Source: Anaerolineaceae bacterium (GTDB lineage: Bacteria; Chloroflexota; Anaerolineae; Anaerolineales; UBA11657). From it: a stretch of DNA of 64,000 nt. A program made the position numbers and the translations under genes. Within the stretch, counting starts at the first letter, position 1. Each line of letters opens with the position of its first letter. Shown piece after piece: positions 8,305-17,205 of the stretch. The DNA lies in contig BGOS01000022.1 in assembly GCA_003569365.1 (NCBI GenBank), forward strand, positions 1 through 64,000. The letters run 5' to 3'. Below the pieces are notes generated by a model. That model was not told the origin of the DNA. It worked only from the letters and a program-made list of their open reading frames with translations, and searched no databases.

Positions 8305-9504
8305 ATGCACCGAAGGGACTTTTTACGAAACTTAGCCAGCGCCACTGGCGGCGTGACGCTTGGCGGGTCATTGCTTGCAGCGTGCGGCGGTTCCGCTAAA
8401 AAGAACTCCGAGGGTTTACCGATCGGCACACCTGACAATCCGATCAAGTTGCCAGTCACGACAAAGCCGATAGCCGATGGTCTCCCAAGCGAAGCTGGAA
8501 CTTTAGAAATCCTCAACTGGGCCGACTATCAAAACCCCGAGTCAATCGCTGTATTTGAAGAGCAATTCGGAGTCACGATCTCCACCAGCATTTACGATAC
8601 AGAGGAAGCAGCAATTGCCAAGCTGCGCAACGGCACTTTTAAGCCAGACATCATCGTTGGCATGACTGATACTGGACTGGCAAAGCTTATTGCCGCCGAT
8701 TTGCTGCAGCCATTGAACAAGTCGTACATACCGAATTTCGGCAATGTGATTTCCGGGCTGCGAAGTCCGTACTACGACCTTGAGTCGCAGTACACAGTGC
8801 CTTACATGATTTACGCCAATGGCATCGGCTATCGCACTGATCGCGTCGACAAGAATGCCTTTACCAATAGCAATGGATACGACGTTCTGTGGGACGCGAA
8901 ATATAGCGGCCGGCTGGCAGTGCTTGACTCGTACCGGGACACCATGGCGATGGCTATGCTGCGGGCGGGCCACAAAGATGCAAATACAAGCGACCCCGCG
9001 ATAATCAAAAAAGCAGGCCAAGATCTGATTGCAATGCGAAAAGCCACCAATCCGAAAGTGGATGTGCTGGCCTACCAGGAACTTTCCGCGGGTAATCGTG
9101 ACATTAACTTCACCTGGTCGGGCGACTTGTTCACAGCTTTGCAGTATCTGCCAGAAGGCGTGTCGCCGGACGTGCTTGGCTTTTGGTATCCAGATACCAC
9201 GGTGGCCAAGGACGATTTCTTTTGCATCACCAAGAACGCGAAGGTCCCGGTATTGGCGCATCAGTTAATTAATTTCTTTTGCGATACTGAAAGCGCGATG
9301 TTGAACCGCGAATATGTTGGGTATCAGCCGGCGCTTGAAACAATCACTGTGGAATTGCTGCTTTCGAGCGGCACGATTCCGGAGTCGCTGATTGGGGCGC
9401 TCGTCACGCCGGAAAAGTACGAGGCCGGCCTGGCACAAGTTTCGCTTGAGCCGGACGTCGATGCGCTTTGGCTCGAGCAATGGACGGCGTTCACCGCTGG
9501 ATAA
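8305..9504 (+). CDS. potD: spermidine/putrescine-type ABC substrate-binding lipoprotein (cassette 1)
   Basis: The product is about 400 residues. The N-terminus MHRRDFLRN has a twin-arginine-like motif and leads to a lipobox LLAAC with lipidated Cys27, so it is probably exported folded by Tat and anchored outside the membrane. The mature part begins with LEILNWADYQNPESI, typical of PotD/PotF periplasmic polyamine-binding proteins, and contains DIIVGMTDTGLAKLI and LFTALQYLPEGV as in that family. It leads a potD-potB-potC run on the plus strand. An in-frame TTG precedes the ATG directly, and no strong ribosome-binding site is visible. Substrate specificity within the polyamines cannot be read from sequence. 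Confidence 0.88.
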   Translation: MHRRDFLRNLASATGGVTLGGSLLAACGGSAKKNSEGLPIGTPDNPIKLPVTTKPIADGLPSEAGTLEILNWADYQNPESIAVFEEQFGVTISTSIYDTEEAAIAKLRNGTFKPDIIVGMTDTGLAKLIAADLLQPLNKSYIPNFGNVISGLRSPYYDLESQYTVPYMIYANGIGYRTDRVDKNAFTNSNGYDVLWDAKYSGRLAVLDSYRDTMAMAMLRAGHKDANTSDPAIIKKAGQDLIAMRKATNPKVDVLAYQELSAGNRDINFTWSGDLFTALQYLPEGVSPDVLGFWYPDTTVAKDDFFCITKNAKVPVLAHQLINFFCDTESAMLNREYVGYQPALETITVELLLSSGTIPESLIGALVTPEKYEAGLAQVSLEPDVDALWLEQWTAFTAG

Positions 9505-9507
9505 ATA

Positions 9508-10389
9508 CTGAAAAGTTCACCTAGCCTCTGGGCCGGGTTTGCAATACCCGGCACTATCTGGCTGATCGCTTTGTTTGCGGTTCCGTTCTACGCGGTGGCT
9601 TGCGTGGCATTCGGCTCCATCGATCCCGTGTTTAGGGATGCGGTCCCGCAATGGAACCCGCTGGCATGGGACTTCACCCAGGCACAGCAGATCGCAATAA
9701 GTTTGGCGGCGGGTCCCCTGCAAGGGGTTGCTCTGCGAACCATTTTCTATGTCGCGTGTGCGATGGTCCTGTGCTTCGCAGTCGGGTTCCCTGTTGCATA
9801 TTATCTTGCCCGCCACGCCGGCAAACGAAAACTCATGCTGCTCGTTTTGATCATCGTGCCGTTTTGGGTCAACTACCTAATGCGCATGCTGGCCTGGGTC
9901 AACCTGCTGAGCACGGACGGATTGTTCACCCGGTTTATGCGGGTTTTTGGGGTTAACTACAACTGGCTCGATGGCTCGCCTGTCACGGTCATCCTTGGCC
10001 TGGTTTATGGATATATTCCGTTTTTGATTTTGCCCCTGTACGCAACACTCGAGCGCCTCGATTGGCGGCTCGTTGAGGCGGCGCGCGATCTGGGGGCGAA
10101 CTCGTGGCAGGCATTTCGCCTCGTCACAATGCCGATGTCCAAAGCCGGGCTGGTTGCCGCGGGCATTTTGATTGCGCTGCCCATGTTTGGTGACTACTAC
10201 ACCAACGACCTGTTGTCGCGCTCGCCCAGCACGGAGATGATCGGCAATCAAATTGACTTCTTCTTAAACTCCAGCTCCCAACCGCAAAATGGCGCCCTGC
10301 TTGTTCTGGCGCTGTCAATGTTTTTGCTCTTGTTTATGTCTTTCTACTTGCGCAGCACCCGGCAAGAAGCGCGCCAACACACGGGATAG
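9508..10389 (+). CDS. potB: polyamine-type ABC permease PotB (cassette 1)
   Basis: This inner-membrane permease has about six transmembrane helices and the EAA loop LVEAARDLGANSWQAFRLVTMP that contacts the ATPase. Family-like sequence begins at LWAGFAIPGTIWLIALFAVPF, upstream of any ATG in this frame. The frame opens just after the potD stop at 9504, so the start is probably a non-standard codon such as CTG 9508, or TTG 9571 with a shortened first helix. It is followed after 5 bases by potC. It forms the channel with PotC. Start position is uncertain, function is not. Confidence 0.85.
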   Translation: MKSSPSLWAGFAIPGTIWLIALFAVPFYAVACVAFGSIDPVFRDAVPQWNPLAWDFTQAQQIAISLAAGPLQGVALRTIFYVACAMVLCFAVGFPVAYYLARHAGKRKLMLLVLIIVPFWVNYLMRMLAWVNLLSTDGLFTRFMRVFGVNYNWLDGSPVTVILGLVYGYIPFLILPLYATLERLDWRLVEAARDLGANSWQAFRLVTMPMSKAGLVAAGILIALPMFGDYYTNDLLSRSPSTEMIGNQIDFFLNSSSQPQNGALLVLALSMFLLLFMSFYLRSTRQEARQHTG

Positions 10390-10394
10390 ATCGA

Positions 10395-11270
10395 ATGCGC
10401 CGCTTGCGCAAGCACAACGAAACTTCCCCGCTGGTGTTTGTGATCTGGGGCTACATCATCTGGAGTCTCGTGCCGGTGATCATCGCCGTGGTTTATTCAT
10501 TCAATGACGGTCGGAGCCGCACCGTCTGGCAGGGCTTCTCGCTGCGCTGGTGGTTTACCGACCCCTATGCCTCAATTTTTCATAATGCCGAAACGCGCAA
10601 TGCAATTGTTAATTCGCTCGTTTTGGCAATAGCTACCCTGCTTGTTGTAACGCCGCTTGGCATGATGCTGGCTATTGGCGCGCAGCGAATTCGCGGGCGC
10701 GGCGCCCGCTTGGTGCAGGGCCTGACGGCTGCGCCGCTGATCACCCCTGAAATTGTTGTCGGCGCAGCACTGCTGATAACATTCACCCGCTTGTTCACTG
10801 CAATACCGCTGGGTTTCGCTGCGCAACTATTGGGCAACGTCACATTTTCGCTCTCAAGTGTTGTGGTTATCGTGCGGGCGCGCCTCGTTTCAATTGGCGC
10901 ATCTTTTGAAGAAGCCGCGCGCGACCTGGGCGCAACCAGATTGCAAGCATTGCGTTACGTTCTTTTGCCGATGCTCTGGCCATCTGTAATGGCCAGTCTG
11001 GTGGTTGTGTTCGCCACAGTGATTGATGATTTTGTGATCACCAGTTTTCTCTCGGCTGGCGTGAGTTCAGAAACTGTTCCGTTGCGTATTTACTCCTCGG
11101 TTAAAGGCGGCGCAACGCCGGCCCTGAATGCACTTGCCACGCTGCTGGTGCTGGCATCTTTCTTTGTTTTGATTATTGGACTGTTTGGTTTGTCAGCTTG
11201 GCGGAAACAGCAGGGGGAACGCGGTGGTCTGCGGGCAGCGCTTGCCGATGTTACCCAGATGGATAACTAG
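10395..11270 (+). CDS. potC: polyamine-type ABC permease PotC (cassette 1)
   Basis: This is a 291-residue permease with six predicted helices and the EAA loop FEEAARDLGATRLQALRYVLLP. The segment TPEIVVGAALLITF and VIDDFVITSFL match PotC proteins. It pairs with the upstream PotB. It ends 3 bases before the stop of the cassette's ATPase gene, which runs in the opposite direction. The two genes are therefore convergent with essentially no spacer. Confidence 0.9.
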   Translation: MRRLRKHNETSPLVFVIWGYIIWSLVPVIIAVVYSFNDGRSRTVWQGFSLRWWFTDPYASIFHNAETRNAIVNSLVLAIATLLVVTPLGMMLAIGAQRIRGRGARLVQGLTAAPLITPEIVVGAALLITFTRLFTAIPLGFAAQLLGNVTFSLSSVVVIVRARLVSIGASFEEAARDLGATRLQALRYVLLPMLWPSVMASLVVVFATVIDDFVITSFLSAGVSSETVPLRIYSSVKGGATPALNALATLLVLASFFVLIIGLFGLSAWRKQQGERGGLRAALADVTQMDN

Positions 11271-11273
11271 GAT

Positions 11274-12335
11274 TTAGTTCGCAGGCTGCAAGACGCGAAC
11301 CGCGTCGGGCAGAACATCAATCAGCGTTTCCTGGCCGTCATGCAGGCTGGTTGATGTTTCGTCATTTGGCACTTCGGCGTTAATCGTCACGTCGCCGAGT
11401 TTGAGGCTGACCCGCAAACTGGAGCCGGCAAAGATCACCCGCTCAATCGTCGCCTTGTGTGTGCCAGCACCGATGCGAATACGCTCAGGGCGAATCATCA
11501 TAATGCCATCACCCAGTGGCGCGGAGGCCGGGGCGACGAATTTTTCGCCGGCAAATTCAACCACTCCGCGCGCTGTAACCCGGCCGGCAATCAGGTTTGC
11601 TGCGCCAACGAACTGGGCGACTTCGACAGAGTTGGGCTGCTCGTAAAGTTCGCGGGGCGCGCCAACCTGCAGCAATTGCCCGGCGCGCATTACGCCGATT
11701 CTGTCGCTCATCGTAAATGCCTCGTGCTGGTCATGGGTTACATAGATAAAAGTGATGCCGATCTGGCGCTGCAAGGTGGCCAATTCAACCTGCAATCTGG
11801 CGCGCAACTGGGCGTCGAGTGCGCCCAGCGGTTCATCGAGCAACAGTACGCTGGGCTCAAGAATTAAGGCGCGGGCAAGGGCGACGCGTTGCTGCTCGCC
11901 GCCTGAAAGCTGGTGCACGCGGCGCTCGCCAAACCCGTTAAGTTGCACCAGTTCAAGCGCTTCTGCGACGCGTTGCTTGGCGGGCTTGGTTCCGTTGGCA
12001 GAGGATTTTTCAAAGCGCAGCCCGAACTTGATATTTTCCTGCACGTTCAGGTGCGGAAACAGCGAATAGTGCTGAAACACCGTATTTAACGGGCGCTCCT
12101 CAGGTTCGGTGTGCGTGACATCGCGGTCGTCAATGAATATGGTGCCGCTATCGGGCTGTTCAAAACCGCCGATCATGCGCAGGGTTGTTGTCTTGCCGCA
12201 TCCCGACGGCCCAAGCATCGAAAAAAACTCGCCCGCCTGCACCTCAAGCGAAATATTGTCAACGACTACTTTGTCGCTGTAAGACTTTGAAATGTGTTTT
12301 AGGGTTACTGCGCCGTCTAATTCTATTGGCGTCAT
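11274..12335 (-). CDS. potA: polyamine-type ABC ATPase PotA (cassette 1)
   Basis: This is a 353-residue ATPase. Walker A is GPSGCGKTTT near residues 42-50, the signature is LSGGEQQRVALARAL, Walker B is LLLDEPLGALD, and the H-loop follows in VTHDQHEAFTMSD. The C-terminal roughly 110 residues form the TOBE regulatory domain typical of PotA/MalK-type ATPases. AGGGGA stands before the ATG. It faces the potDBC genes tail to tail, so the ATPase is transcribed separately from the rest of its transporter, which is unusual. The sequence upstream of its start is occupied by an IS91 remnant, which may have changed its promoter. Confidence 0.92.
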   Translation of the reverse strand: MTPIELDGAVTLKHISKSYSDKVVVDNISLEVQAGEFFSMLGPSGCGKTTTLRMIGGFEQPDSGTIFIDDRDVTHTEPEERPLNTVFQHYSLFPHLNVQENIKFGLRFEKSSANGTKPAKQRVAEALELVQLNGFGERRVHQLSGGEQQRVALARALILEPSVLLLDEPLGALDAQLRARLQVELATLQRQIGITFIYVTHDQHEAFTMSDRIGVMRAGQLLQVGAPRELYEQPNSVEVAQFVGAANLIAGRVTARGVVEFAGEKFVAPASAPLGDGIMMIRPERIRIGAGTHKATIERVIFAGSSLRVSLKLGDVTINAEVPNDETSTSLHDGQETLIDVLPDAVRVLQPAN

Positions 12336-12364
12336 GATGCTTCCCCTGTAAGTTTAGCTTACTG

Positions 12365-12665
12365 CGCTTTGAGTTTGCTGCCCGATCGCAAAATTGGGAC
12401 GGTGAAAGCTCTGCGGTGCAGCGTGGAAAGGTGTGGTCCAGGCACTGGCGGAGCGCACTGAATGGTTGGGACTGCCGATGCTGGTCTGTAGAAGTTGTGT
12501 AATTTCCGCTTGTTGCGCTGATAGTACCTCTTGGAATATCGCGCAAAAGTGATTGATTGCTATTCGACCATTGGTGGAGTGGAAGTTGGTTCAGAGTGGG
12601 ACTTGACCACTGCGGGGCCAGCGCCTACCAGTTGAGGGTGGTGGGGAGCTTGAATTTCCCATCGG
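12365..12665 (+). mobile_element. 3' end remnant of an IS91-type element (copy A)
   Basis: This noncoding stretch is an imperfect copy of positions about 17440-17755. Shared blocks include GCAGCGTGGA, TTTCCGCTTGTT versus TTTCCGTTTGTT, and GAGCTTGAATTTCC near the right end. In the other copy the block directly follows the C-terminus of an IS91-type transposase, so both are probably the terminal (origin-side) region of the same element family. The left limit is less certain than the right. The remnant lies directly upstream of the potA start. Confidence 0.65.
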
Positions 12666-12675
12666 TTTTTGAGTG

Positions 12676-12711
12676 AACCTGACAGGTCTCCCCGACTGGT
12701 CAGGTTTTTTT
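12676..12711 (+). terminator. intrinsic terminator-like hairpin
   Basis: AACCTGAC and GTCAGGTT form a perfect 8-bp stem around a 15-base loop, followed by a T run. No plus-strand gene ends just before it, so it may belong to the IS remnant or limit read-through into the next operon. Confidence 0.65.
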
Positions 12712-13115
12712 GGGTTGTTCTTTCATCGGGGCCCCCAAATAGCGCCATGCATCTGCGTCAAGCAACACTGGCATAAAAACAGGTAGCTGACCGGTTGAAA
12801 TTTTCTCGCCACGTTGTTAAAAACCCTAACTTGTGACTGATGCCCGCCTAAGAATTGCACATGGACTGCGACTACACCAATCCTCAAAATTAATGTATTA
12901 TAGGCTTTCTGGTTTGCATCGTCGGCGGTTGCAATTTGCTCTTTGTCACCCAGGTGTCTGTTTGCCATGTCACATCCGTGGAAGGCTCGGGGTCATGCCC
13001 TGTTGGAGATCCGCGACGTAGGCCGAATTTTCCACGGTTTACTGGGCAGTTTTTTCATTTGGTTTAGATGTTCACTCGAACAACCTAAAAAGTTTCAACG
13101 AAGGAGGAACAGCAC
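12712..13115. other. leader region of the second polyamine operon
   Basis: About 0.4 kb without a recognisable gene. It should contain the promoter for the operon starting at 13116. A strong AAGGAGG ribosome-binding site ends about 10 bases before the ATG. No convincing -35/-10 pair or riboswitch was recognised. Confidence 0.45.
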
Positions 13116-14261
13116 ATGAAAACACGGAAATTGTGGATGAGTATTTGCTCGCTATTGGTACTGGCCAGCATGTTTTTGGCTGCCTGCGCACCCGTCGCAA
13201 CGCCAACCACGGCTCCTGCTGCGCCAACCGAAGCGCCGGCAGCTGCCGCGCCGACAACAGCCCCCGCTGTCTCAGGTTCCACACAGACTGGTGAACTGGT
13301 CTTGTTGGATTGGTCGGGCTATGAACTGCCAGAGTTCTGGAAACAGTTCGCCACGCAGTATCCCAACGTCAAAGTAAATTACAGCTTCCTCTCGGAGAGC
13401 GCCGAAGTGTATGCCAAGCTGCAGAGCGGTGTTAACGCCGACCTGGTGCATCCTTGCAGCAACTACTGGAAGATCATGGTGGATGAAGGCCTTGTCCAGC
13501 CGATTGACCCAGCTATGCTCTCGCATTGGAAGGATATCAACCCGGCGCTTGCCAAACAGGGCGAATTTAATGGCAAGCAGTACTGGATCCCATGGGAATG
13601 GGGTTTTGAGTCGATCCTGGTGCGAAGCGACCTGATCAAGACGGTGCCAACTTCGTGGAATGATTTGTGGAACCCGGAATACAAGGGTCACATTGCCCTT
13701 TACGATTCGGGTGAGTCTGGCCATGTCATCGCCGCCCTGGCGCTCGGGCTCGACCCATGGGCCACGACCCCCGCGCAGGATGAGCAGATCAAGCAGAAAT
13801 TGCTGGAGCTGATGCCAAACGTGCTGACCATCTGGAGCAGCCAGACGGATCTCGATCAGCAGCTTGCCTCCGGCGATGTGTGGGTGGCAGCCAATGCTTG
13901 GAACGCCTCTTACATCAAGCTGCTGGGGGATGGCGCCAAGGTTGAATATATCGATCCAAAAGAAGGCCGCGCCGGTTACCTGTGCGGCTTTGCCGTGCCG
14001 ACCAAGTCAAAAAACTACGAGCTGGCCGTCGCAATGATTGACGCCTACCTGGCCCCGGATGCGCAGGCCTACCTGGCCAACGAATACGGCTATGGCATCG
14101 TCAACAATGCCGCCAGTGCGCTGGTTAAGCCGGAAACCATGAAACTGTTGGCGCTTGATGACCAAAACATCATCTCGCGCACCATTTTCTATAAATTCAT
14201 CAGCGCTGCCCAGCGCCAGGCCTGGACCGACGTTTGGTCCGAGGTAAAGACCTCCAAGTAA
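13116..14261 (+). CDS. potD: polyamine-type ABC substrate-binding lipoprotein (cassette 2)
   Basis: This is a 381-residue extracytoplasmic binding protein. A hydrophobic signal ends in lipobox FLAAC (Cys24), followed by a Thr/Ala/Pro-rich tether to about residue 55, a style common in Chloroflexota lipoproteins. The mature domain starts at ELVLLDWSGYELPEFW and includes YWIPWEWGFESILVR and VWVAANAWNASY, in line with PotD/PotF-like proteins. It is only distantly similar to the binding protein at 8305, so the two importers may differ in ligand. The start has an ideal AAGGAGG site. An inverted repeat follows the stop, before the permease genes. Confidence 0.88.
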   Translation: MKTRKLWMSICSLLVLASMFLAACAPVATPTTAPAAPTEAPAAAAPTTAPAVSGSTQTGELVLLDWSGYELPEFWKQFATQYPNVKVNYSFLSESAEVYAKLQSGVNADLVHPCSNYWKIMVDEGLVQPIDPAMLSHWKDINPALAKQGEFNGKQYWIPWEWGFESILVRSDLIKTVPTSWNDLWNPEYKGHIALYDSGESGHVIAALALGLDPWATTPAQDEQIKQKLLELMPNVLTIWSSQTDLDQQLASGDVWVAANAWNASYIKLLGDGAKVEYIDPKEGRAGYLCGFAVPTKSKNYELAVAMIDAYLAPDAQAYLANEYGYGIVNNAASALVKPETMKLLALDDQNIISRTIFYKFISAAQRQAWTDVWSEVKTSK

Positions 14262-14274
14262 AACTAGGTTTTGC

Positions 14275-14313
14275 CAGCCTCAGCCCCCCTGCCTGCAGGG
14301 AGAGCTGAGGCTG
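14275..14313 (+). promoter_or_regulatory. intercistronic hairpin between binding protein and permeases
   Basis: CAGCCTCAGC and GCTGAGGCTG form a perfect 10-bp stem around a 19-base loop with no T run after it. Such hairpins after binding-protein genes commonly protect the upstream mRNA from 3' decay and give it a higher level than the permease genes. This role is inferred. Confidence 0.6.
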
Positions 14314-14368
14314 ACCTGTCACTGTATCTCACCCCGAACCATGCGCGGGACGGGAAGGATTTCCCCGG

Positions 14369-15220
14369 ATGAAAAACAGCCGACGTTTTCTGACACTGAT
14401 TGGCCTTCCTTCAATCTACCTGTTCCTGCTGTTCATTTTGCCGGTCGGGCTGATGGTCATCTTCAGCTTTCGTGAAGGGACCACCGGCGCGGCGCGCGAC
14501 AGCTTCACCCTAGATCATTACATCACCTTCATAAACAGCCGCCCGTTCCAGCGCCTGCTCTGGCAATCCGCCGGTATCTCCTTTCTGGTGGCGGTAATCG
14601 CCAATAGTCTTGCGTATCCCCTAGCCTATTATCTCGCCTTCCAGGCTGGATCCCAAAAGAACACGCTCATGATGCTGCTCATCATCCCCACCTGGACGAG
14701 TTATCTGCTGCGCATCTTCGCGTGGAAATTGATCCTGGGTTCCACCGGGCTTTTGAACAGCGTTTTGCTGCTGCTGGGTGTGATCGAGACCCTCTCGCCT
14801 ATCCTGATCTATTCACGCGCGGCGGTGATGGTGACCCTGATCTACGTCTGGATCCCTTTTGCCATGCTGCCGATCTTTTCCTCGCTGGAGCGCATTGACC
14901 GCTACCTGCTGGAAGCTGCCGCAGACCTTGGTTGCACGCGCCTAGAGGCTTTTTTGCGGATCACCCTTCCGCTCAGCCTGCCGGGCGTGGTGGCAGGTTT
15001 TTTCTTTGCCTTCATCCCCACCTTGGGAGAATTCGTCACCCCGCTTTTGGTTGGTGGCGCCCAGGGCTCGATGTATGGCAACCTGATCCAGGATCAGTTC
15101 ATGCGTGCGCTCAACTGGCCGATGGGCTCTGTCATGAGCCTTTCCATGCTGCTGATCGTGCTGGTTTTCATGTTTCTGCTCACCCGCCTAGGACCGCTCT
15201 CAGATTTGCTGGGGTTATGA
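14369..15220 (+). CDS. potB: polyamine-type ABC permease PotB (cassette 2)
   Basis: This is a 283-residue permease with about six helices. The first reads LIGLPSIYLFLLFILPVGL, and the EAA loop is LLEAAADLGCTRLEAFLRITLP. The segment TLGEFVTPLLVGG is typical of PotB. A single base separates its TGA from the potC start, so the two are translationally linked. It forms the membrane channel with PotC and is driven by the PotA encoded at 16049. Confidence 0.9.
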   Translation: MKNSRRFLTLIGLPSIYLFLLFILPVGLMVIFSFREGTTGAARDSFTLDHYITFINSRPFQRLLWQSAGISFLVAVIANSLAYPLAYYLAFQAGSQKNTLMMLLIIPTWTSYLLRIFAWKLILGSTGLLNSVLLLLGVIETLSPILIYSRAAVMVTLIYVWIPFAMLPIFSSLERIDRYLLEAAADLGCTRLEAFLRITLPLSLPGVVAGFFFAFIPTLGEFVTPLLVGGAQGSMYGNLIQDQFMRALNWPMGSVMSLSMLLIVLVFMFLLTRLGPLSDLLGL

Positions 15221-15221
15221 C

Positions 15222-16052
15222 ATGCCAAAACTCAAACTTCCCTCGCCTGGCGCGTTGTATGTTGGGATCATTTGTGCGCTGCTCTACCTGCCGATTGCGC
15301 TGCTGATTGTCTTCTCATTTAACGATGCCGCTTCGCTGACCTTTCCTTTCAAGGGTTTTACCCTGCAGTGGTATCAACAGCTTGGTCAAAGCAGTGAGCT
15401 GCTGGCTTCGCTGCGCAACAGTCTGGTGATCGCATTCGGGTCATCCGTCCTGGCCACCATCCTGGGCACGATGGGGGCCATCGCGATTGTGCGTTTCAAC
15501 CTGCCCGGCCGAGGCATCTTCCTGGCAGTCTCCACCATGCCGCTCGTAATCCCGTATGTCATCCTGGGTGTGGCGCTTCTGATCCTGCTGAACCAGGCTG
15601 GCATCCCGCTTTCCGCGCCGGCGGCCGGGTTTGCGCACGTCATCATCAGCATCCCGTACGCCATTCTGATCATATCTTCCCGGCTGGTGGGGTTTCCGGA
15701 CAACCTCGAGGAAGCCGCGATGGATCTGGGCGCATCCTACTGGGAGGCGTTGCTGAAAGTCACCATCCCGATTGTTTCCCCGGCTTTGCTGGCCTCCTTC
15801 CTGCTGTGTTTCACCATCTCCTTCGATGAATACTCGATCGCTTCCTTCCTGGTCGGCACGGACACGACCCTGCCTGTCTACATGTTCTCGCAGCTGCGCT
15901 TCCCCACCCGCCTGCCGATGATCATCGCGATGGCAGCCATCATCATGACGGTGACCATGCTGGCTATGTTGATCAGCGAATGGCTGCGGCGGGCCGGGCA
16001 GCACACCTCCCCCACAGGCGGCGGGATTGCCTCCAGGAAAGCAAAAGCATGA
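15222..16052 (+). CDS. potC: polyamine-type ABC permease PotC (cassette 2)
   Basis: This is a 276-residue permease. IVFSFNDAASLTFPFKGFTL near the N-terminus is the PotC-type start, the EAA loop is LEEAAMDLGASYWEALLKVTIP, and SFDEYSIASFLVG follows. Its stop overlaps the next start in an ATGA arrangement, showing coupling to the ATPase. The cassette order potD-potB-potC-potA is complete and uninterrupted, unlike cassette 1. Confidence 0.92.
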   Translation: MPKLKLPSPGALYVGIICALLYLPIALLIVFSFNDAASLTFPFKGFTLQWYQQLGQSSELLASLRNSLVIAFGSSVLATILGTMGAIAIVRFNLPGRGIFLAVSTMPLVIPYVILGVALLILLNQAGIPLSAPAAGFAHVIISIPYAILIISSRLVGFPDNLEEAAMDLGASYWEALLKVTIPIVSPALLASFLLCFTISFDEYSIASFLVGTDTTLPVYMFSQLRFPTRLPMIIAMAAIIMTVTMLAMLISEWLRRAGQHTSPTGGGIASRKAKA

Positions 16053-17158
16053 CAGAATTCGCGGTCGAACTGCGCAATGTTTCCAAAATTTTTTCCTCCA
16101 ATACCAGGGGCAAAGTTGATCCAGTCACTGCGATCAGCGGCATGAACCTGGCCATCCCGACTGGAAAATTCTTTACCCTGCTTGGGTCGAGCGGCTGCGG
16201 CAAAACTACCACCCTGCGGCTGATCGCCGGGTTTGAAGTGCCCAGCACCGGTGATGTCCTTATCCAGGGCCGGCCCATGACCGAAATCCCGCCCAACAAG
16301 CGCCCGGTCAATACCGTCTTCCAAAATTATGCTTTGTTTCCGCACATGAACGTCTTGCGCAACGTGGCCTTTGGTCCCGCCGTCCGGCGCCTTCCAAAGG
16401 ATGAGCAGGAGCGCCTGGCGCGCAAGGCGCTCGCGCTCGTCCGGCTGTCCGAAATGGGTGACCGGATGCCCAGCCAGTTATCGGGCGGGCAGCAACAACG
16501 TGTGGCCCTGGCGCGGGCGTTGGTGAACAAGCCAGCCGTTCTTTTGCTGGACGAGCCCCTGGGTGCGCTTGATCTGAAGCTGCGCAAGGCCATGCAAACT
16601 GAACTTAAACATATTCAGGAGCAGGTTGGCATCACCTTCGTTTACGTCACCCACGATCAGGAAGAAGCGCTGACCATGTCGGACATCATCGCCGTCATGG
16701 ACAAGGGCGTTATCCAACAGGTGGGCGACCCCGCCACGCTCTACAAGTGCCCCACCAATCGTTTTGTTGCCGATTTCATCGGCGAAAGCAACTTCATCAC
16801 TGCCACCATCGTGGCCATCCAGGGGCCGCATGCCGCCGTGTCGCTCGAAGGGGAAACCGTGTATGTGGCGGCTGGCGGGAGCGGCCGCGCTGGCGCGCGC
16901 GGGGTGGTTGTGACCATTCGCCCGGAAAAAGTCAAGATCCTTGAGCCGGTAAAAGCGCCAGCCGAAGGTCTCTCCGCCGTCGTCCGCGATGTGGTCTTCA
17001 TCGGGACGGACACGCGCTATGTCCTTTCGCTGCGCGATGGGCAGAATCTGGTTGCGCGCGTGCCCAACGGCTCGGATGCAAACTGGCGCGAGTTTGCGCG
17101 CGGCGAATCGGTGAAGGTGCATTGGGCGGGTGAGGATGCGCGTATTCTGGATGAATAG
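16049..17158 (+). CDS. potA: polyamine-type ABC ATPase PotA (cassette 2)
   Basis: This is a 369-residue ATPase. Walker A is GSSGCGKTTT (about residues 46-55), the signature is LSGGQQQRVALARAL, Walker B is LLLDEPLGALD, and the H-loop is in VTHDQEEALTMSD. A C-terminal TOBE domain follows. ATG 16049 is chosen because it overlaps the potC stop (ATGA); an upstream in-frame start at 15980 would run back through potC. IS91 remnant sequence begins about 50 bases after the stop, so the operon ends at the graveyard region. Confidence 0.93.
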   Translation: MTEFAVELRNVSKIFSSNTRGKVDPVTAISGMNLAIPTGKFFTLLGSSGCGKTTTLRLIAGFEVPSTGDVLIQGRPMTEIPPNKRPVNTVFQNYALFPHMNVLRNVAFGPAVRRLPKDEQERLARKALALVRLSEMGDRMPSQLSGGQQQRVALARALVNKPAVLLLDEPLGALDLKLRKAMQTELKHIQEQVGITFVYVTHDQEEALTMSDIIAVMDKGVIQQVGDPATLYKCPTNRFVADFIGESNFITATIVAIQGPHAAVSLEGETVYVAAGGSGRAGARGVVVTIRPEKVKILEPVKAPAEGLSAVVRDVVFIGTDTRYVLSLRDGQNLVARVPNGSDANWREFARGESVKVHWAGEDARILDE

Positions 17159-17205
17159 AAGAGAAGCTTGAGCTGGGATCATTTGGCTGGCTAGGTACCC
17201 AGCGG

